A stretch of 64,000 bases of DNA from Notospermus geniculatus (Eukaryota > Nemertea > Pilidiophora > Heteronemertea > Lineidae). Under the pieces are notes generated by a model, which saw only the letters and a program-made list of their open reading frames with translations, did no database searches and had not been told where the DNA came from. The stretch is from contig NMRB01000305.1 of the NCBI GenBank assembly GCA_002633025.1, forward strand, positions 369,650 through 433,649. The letters are read 5' to 3'. Shown one piece after another: positions 61,001 to 64,000 of the stretch (its first letter is position 1; each line of letters begins with the position of its first letter). A program made the translations under genes and the position numbers.

Positions 61001-63903
61001 TACTCCGACCCATCCCTTTCCTAAGTGCCGAGAAACACCCACATAGAATCAAACAATATCAATATTCCCATCCTGTGTACATTTAAATTGAACCTCTCTA
61101 TCGAGGTTGTCTTTGGAGAAATTTTGCAGTCCTTAGTTTACAGGTGTCCTGCTTACAGAGGTAGAAAATGGTTGAAATGTCCACTGGGACTGAACTTAAG
61201 TGACCTTAATAGAGAGGTGTCTTTTTGGCAGAGGTGCCTGCGAAGTGAAGGCAGGTTCCAGTGAAATTGATTTATACCTGTAGGGCCTAGATCTAATTTT
61301 CTGCGCAGCTGGATTTGGATGAATGCCATGATAAATCAGATCAGATCAAATATCTGTATATTGCGATGCAACTATCTCGAGTACAGACAGTATGGTTGAC
61401 ATAGGTTCTGTTTATATTAGAATACAGCTTGATACAACAGAGCACCGGTACTATGAATGACAGTATTCTCTTTTAATTCTTGTTCACTTACATGTAGGCT
61501 GTACAATCAGAAGATGACGAGAAAGAGAATCACATTGACATTCCTCGGAACACCCCAACACTTCAACAAGAAATATCCCGGCCAAGGATGGTGCATACCA
61601 TCGCCAGTCTCGTCAACCCTCATGTCCACTACCAAGATGGCCAGACAGCGGACGCTCTTCATGCCTCCGATGCTAAAGGTGGGTTTTGAGTCGTTTATAG
61701 GTGCCTAAAATGTCAATTTCAAGATCTTTATCTAGGTACACATGTGCCTGTAGTTTTGTGGGTCGACTGTGTTGGTTTCACTGACAACAGCCAACAGGGG
61801 CGTAGCTAGCTAGCTAATGGTTGCTAGCTAAATTGATTTAGTCTGGAGGGTGAAGCCCAATCTTGTTCGGTGTGTGCACTGGGAGGGGGTCTGGGGGCCT
61901 CTCCCAGAAACAAAAATTGAAAATCTAGATCCTCTCAGATGCATTTTCCCCACATCTGACACCACAATAACTCACCTTGAAGAGGGGAAATGACCTGTTA
62001 GACATTACATTTGTTTTGTCCATATTTGCTCGGGGGGNGGGGGGGGGGGGATTTGGCCCCCCTGCCCCCCACCACCACTACACCCTGGACAAGAGCATAA
62101 AGTTGATCAGTTGACTTCTAATCTGCCTCATTGTTTGTTTGCAGATCGGAAAGATAAACCACATCCCGAAGACCAGGCAGCAAAACTTCGAATGTGGCAA
62201 GCTTACAAAGAGCAGAATTCATATGGCCAGGATGTACTAGGTAGGATATCTTGTGGATGAAGTGAGGCATGCTGGTGATTCCAGCATTCAGTTATGAAAT
62301 CTCTCTCTCCTGTGTTACAGGCAAGCTCCAGTTCTGCGGTCGGAGTGGGACTCCATATGGCCTCCGCTACGTCGCTCATGGGAACGCAGAAACCCCAGAA
62401 GAATTCACCCAAGATGTTGTCTCGGCTTATGCGTATATTGAAGATAAGAAAACAGGCGGTGAGTTGGTATCTTGGTGGAGGATAAGGTCGTGAAGATGAG
62501 CTTTCAAAGTCCAGAAAGAACTTTGTCAGAGTCATAAGGCAATGGTCCATGTTTCTGAGAATTTTCTCATGCGAGTTGGCGCTTAAAGTAATATCATGTA
62601 ATCTTCCTTCTCTATCACAGGTGTTCAGCCTCAGGAGAGCCATGTTGGCAAATCACGCCTCGAAGACTTCTACAAGCAGTCAGAGAGGTACTACCCCCAC
62701 AACCTGCCAAAGTATCCAAGTTATAAACCAAAGTCAGCACCACCTGGTGGGCAGAGATTGGACTCGGCACATTCTTCAAATATGTAGGTTTGAAGAATTT
62801 ATGTACCGGTATTATAAGGAGCAATATGACATGATGAGGTCATGTCTGAGGAGTCTTTGTTTTTGCTATCTCGTGGTGTGGTGGTGCAGGTCCTCTCCGT
62901 AGCTCTGGTTTCTTCCTGCAGTATGTAGGAACTAAACCCAGACAGCATTCGGCTTCGGCCTCGCCCGGCCTCCTTCGGGTACTTCGGGATTTGTCGGGAG
63001 TCCGGCTCGGCTGTATAACAATACGCGCCATCTTGAAACGGAAGTGGGTCCTCAGTTCCGGCGATTTACTAACCCATTCGTCCGCCGGATAAAATATAGT
63101 GCCCAGGTGATGGCGTCTAGAATTACACGATATACGCATATTTTTTGAAAATTCATCATTGTATATATGAATTACTTAAAACTATAGATTTATGCGTACA
63201 TAAGATTAAGATCAAGAAAAGTATGATATTATGTTGCTGGATGCTGCATGTTGTCTACGCAGGCGCAGTACGTATTAAGTAGTGCTCCTAACGCGGATGA
63301 ATGTCTATCCAAGATGGCGGTATTCTTCATACAGTAGAGATACTTTTCGTCTCGTCAGAAGTGAAACATCGAAAAAGTATCTCACAATGTAGAATGCCCA
63401 GACAGGTATTCTCTTAGACATTGGAGAACACTCATAGGAAACACTCTCATTTTATCCAAATATTCTTATTTAGCAATTCTCATTGTCGACCTTACTCATA
63501 TCCTGAACTCTACTTCAGGTCGGCGGCTGATGGCCTGAGTGTCACTGAAGATGTGAAACCAGCAGAGGTCAAGCTGGACACGTTGGTGACCATGATCGAC
63601 TCTGTCACAGATGATATGTCATTCTATAAGGAGAGGGTAAGGCCGGGGACACTTTGGAGATACAAGATCTTTTGATTCTTTTGGTGAAAGTTTTGGAAAC
63701 TTTGATTTGCCCTCACGTTGTCATTTTCTGGAAAAATACCGACTGATATCGTCCAGGCTGACATCAGGATCTCTTTATCTCTCCCTATAGATTGCTCCCG
63801 AGCCGGGTCCTGGGTTTGCGAAACCGGTTCTTCCAGTGCGTGAGAGTCCAGCACCGAGGCCAAAGACATGTCCTCCGCCGGGTGCTCCACCAACTCCAAG
63901 ATC
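49034..63903 (+). CDS. Uncharacterised conserved-looking protein, 12 exons visible, continues past the right edge
   Basis: Exons: 49034-49108, 49361-49461, 50382-50447, 50697-50781, 51386-51607, 60796-60876, 61498-61678, 62145-62240, 62321-62458, 62621-62783, 63519-63636, 63791-63903. All junctions are GT-AG and phases close through 479 codons. The N terminus (MALPSSVEEQ, KELYQACDRHY, KIHWWYLSNK) looks helical. A basic Ser/Lys/Arg-rich region follows (KSSRKKSATNQGKSATRREK), then an aromatic stretch (YGLRYVAHGN, DFYKQSERYYPHNLPKYP) and a proline-rich tail where the window ends. I do not recognise the family and assign no function. The weakest link is the 9.2-kb intron between exons 5 and 6, which contains a LINE and an antisense gene; two separate genes remain possible, although the phase (0/0) agrees. 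Confidence 0.7.
51065..51214. repeat. Interspersed repeat, CACCTCTC / GAGAGGTTCC type
   Basis: It contains CACCTCTCTTCTAAGGACAC and GATAGAGAGGTTCC, matching copies at 35815 and 61090. It lies in intron 4 of the gene starting at 49034. Confidence 0.6.
52801..53203. repeat. TIR element, CCTTATTCACGAAG ends
   Basis: CCTTATTCACGAAG at 52804 is matched by CTTTGTGAATAAGG near 53189-53202 with one mismatch. The interior includes GCCGCC-rich phrases. Non-coding. Confidence 0.6.
53323..53483. repeat. Second copy of the CAGGCGCGGATCC MITE, opposite orientation
   Basis: It starts CAGGCGCGGATCC with a G run and ends GTGGATCCGCCCCTG. The interior ATTTCAATGTTTCTAGC matches 47614-47826 in reverse complement. 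Confidence 0.75.
53797..53883. repeat. Small hairpin MITE with ATTCATAAAAC ends
   Basis: TCATATTCATAAAACTACTT pairs with AAGTAGTTTTATGAATA across an 87-bp unit. A related, more decayed unit lies at 59952-60046. Confidence 0.75.
54022..54110 (-). repeat. tRNA-like SINE head (polymerase III A and B boxes)
   Basis: On the minus strand TTAGCTCGGTGGTGAG (54104-54089) fits an A box and GGTTCCAATCC (54036-54026) a B box. The 5' portion does not fold as a full tRNA, so a SINE is more likely than a tRNA gene. Confidence 0.55.
54738..54853. repeat. MITE with ACAGTCCACTCTCG ends
   Basis: ACAGTCCACTCTCGTTATAC is mirrored by GTATAACGAGAGTGGACTGT over 116 bp. The left side also contains a second internal palindrome GTTATACCGCCATTGGCGG. 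The ends resemble Tc1/pogo-type MITEs. Confidence 0.8.
55066..55940 (+). mobile_element. 5'-truncated non-LTR retrotransposon with 17-bp target duplication
   Basis: The insertion is flanked by ATAAGCTAGTGGAATAA at 55049-55065 and 55941-55957, with an A run just before the right copy. Roughly 190 codons are open up to the stop near 55650. They end in a zinc-binding module of the type following LINE reverse transcriptases: CKMCNIHKEDQIHLFINC, i.e. C-x2-C, then H-x4-C. The polymerase itself is missing, so this is a dead-on-arrival copy. The exact duplication implies it is fairly young. Confidence 0.88.
56037..58553 (-). CDS. Mab-21 / cGAS-like nucleotidyltransferase (candidate cGLR), nested antisense in an intron
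   Basis: A single 838-codon coding exon runs from ATG 58553 to TAG 56037. An AG acceptor just above the ATG (ATTCTGAAG, then GCC) implies a non-coding 5' exon. The nucleotidyltransferase signature is complete: GSLSEG at residues 50-55, acidic pair D96/D98 in LDCDTMH, and third Asp D253 in GLDWVPALKMDQWP. The Mab-21 helical half follows (EWRVSFSEAERRL near 309-321, CLHSYALKTVFFWACEE near 354-370). In animals this superfamily includes cGAS and cGAS-like receptors, which sense nucleic acids and make cyclic dinucleotides, and also catalytically silent Mab-21 proteins. Residues about 440-838 are an unusual extension with TPR-like helices (EAFGLNPSNIEAYVHKKLL). No zinc-thumb like that of vertebrate cGAS is obvious. 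Activity, ligand and product are inferences. Confidence 0.82.
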   Translation of the reverse strand: MDVCCEEIKMVKMKANGIMNPIRNILNADVVSKLEGHWKANYTVSNWKVGSLSEGLDTVCDSQNKQNLHKHVKKSFGCEDIIPKCPPPGMITVPLDCDTMHAIDDVVVVTKKDESEETDQSPRMNRVEADKPESNAHFLKNHADENQRLLVKVEISKNPGHCHLKVIQCRPMTEKQDQLLFLLNTDENGHLQGPKPHIAKDLITEYIKNNGLNPDVFIFFDEPKYLVYMLWNGEDQKGNDSDPEKSVYAIGLDWVPALKMDQWPEEANVWISRDRPSKWPSQDVVEEIVQAGCLLIPKTRSRNSEMKTEWRVSFSEAERRLALTLSEVQKTCFRMFKMVTQQHCKVTTGGEEKCLHSYALKTVFFWACEEFEPELWENNSGHCFLTLLEKLAEGLEKGNIENYFIPEINEIESLEKEHVQRYLGCVREIQRDPIDFLSQTWKLTVEPELGWSFERVFGDLLGGTDMNAEELDIAKSRSSLNLALMLKDYICQEGVPRNMFKMELTQAIYRNATSPRLSSKMIGYGEEEGEQEAGGEVNTTRLSSVRNFLVDCMRVVRKYLEKPDVRFGVGIQAFIVKAEVNYLEGRLTKAMKHVKEACNILTSKGCKPTDSSKSMALTLNAKCLASLKVLNEHDTPLAEIIRRYEEAFGLNPSNIEAYVHKKLLLNIVASEKMRSKCKAGDDEEIFNTRLIPLSRGDLPVLDGVLFPEVKTLLEWRPAFPRVSYVVVEPPVSVVYVPAGLILSHLHLVKQDINKANLHKELKPYLTLIAEAEKLKRVDCQYMSNTLLGFINYDVGNYWEALKTLRLGAMSNLAGHCSERVKAHMNMLATLFKIKVERG
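58554..60795. other. Upstream flank of the Mab-21-like gene and rest of the host intron
   Basis: An N at 58590 breaks the sequence 37 bp above the start codon, so the promoter or 5' exon may be misjoined. A small palindrome lies at about 59693-59760 (ATATCAATTTCACACC / GGTGTGAAATTAATAT), and a decayed ATTCATAAA-type element at 59952-60046. No exon is supported. Confidence 0.5.
61090..61262. repeat. Interspersed repeat, GAACCTCTC type
   Basis: GAACCTCTCTATCGAGGTTG at the left, with AGAGGTGTCTTTTTGGCAG and GCAGGTTCCAGTG at the right. It is the third and longest copy, in intron 6 of the gene starting at 49034. Confidence 0.6.
61796..62094. repeat. hAT-like element, CAGGGGCGTAGC ends
   Basis: CAGGGGCGTAGCTAGC at the left is matched by an imperfect ACTACACCCTGG at the right. 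The interior has a G run containing the N at 62038, followed by a C-rich tract. It sits in intron 7 of the gene starting at 49034. Confidence 0.6.
62784..63518. other. Intron 10 of the host gene, with promoter-like divergent motifs
   Basis: GCGCGCCATCTTG-type sequence (CGCGCCATCTTG, about 63024-63035) and CCAAGATGGCGG (63307-63318) point away from each other. No exon is seen between them. Confidence 0.5.
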
Positions 63904-64000
63904 GTAAGTGAAAACCAGATTACACACAAGTTTGGTTTCAGAAGTAACTGCATGCTACTGGCATTTTGGGCCCTGGCAGTAAAAGGTCCAGGCCAGATTT

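Overview
This is eukaryotic nuclear DNA: spliced genes with GT-AG introns, dense terminal-inverted-repeat (TIR) transposons, one non-LTR retrotransposon and assembly Ns. No prokaryotic operon or CRISPR array is present. The protein families (C2CD3, MAT2B, an LDLRAD3-like receptor, a Mab-21/cGAS-like protein), the many TAGGCCTA, TACCGGTA and TACATGTA palindromes, and adjacent blocks that look like unmerged alleles suggest a highly heterozygous marine invertebrate. An echinoderm or hemichordate is my best guess, but the phylum is inferred and not proven.

Layout, left to right. 1-356 (-): the 5' end of a MAT2B orthologue. 4277-7097 (-): an F-box protein of the FBXO33/FBXO39 type, present as a complete gene plus an adjacent headless copy that is probably the other allele. 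7098-12355: repeats and a second unmerged-allele block. 12513-14285 (+): a small single-pass protein of the COX7B / deltamethrin-resistance family with two alternative, homologous last exons. 16275-22731 (-): an 850-residue membrane-anchored protein ending in a MYND zinc finger, divergently paired with C2CD3. 23128-39912 (+): a complete 45-exon C2CD3 gene (centriole and cilium assembly); every exon phase closes, giving 2,543 residues, and two introns carry U12-type signals. 41678-45090 (-): an LDLa-repeat type I membrane protein resembling LDLRAD3. 49034-63903 and beyond (+): an uncharacterised gene with 12 visible exons. Its 9.2-kb fifth intron holds a LINE fragment and, antisense, a single-coding-exon Mab-21/cGAS-like gene (56037-58553) with a complete nucleotidyltransferase signature.

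The genes do not form one pathway. Two arrangements are notable: C2CD3 shares a 396-bp divergent promoter interval with the MYND gene, and the candidate innate-immune nucleotidyltransferase is nested in another gene. At least three of the Ns (5455, 11007, 24327-24583), and probably 7631, separate near-identical flanks. They look like places where both haplotypes were laid end to end, so apparent duplications there should not be read as biology without checking.
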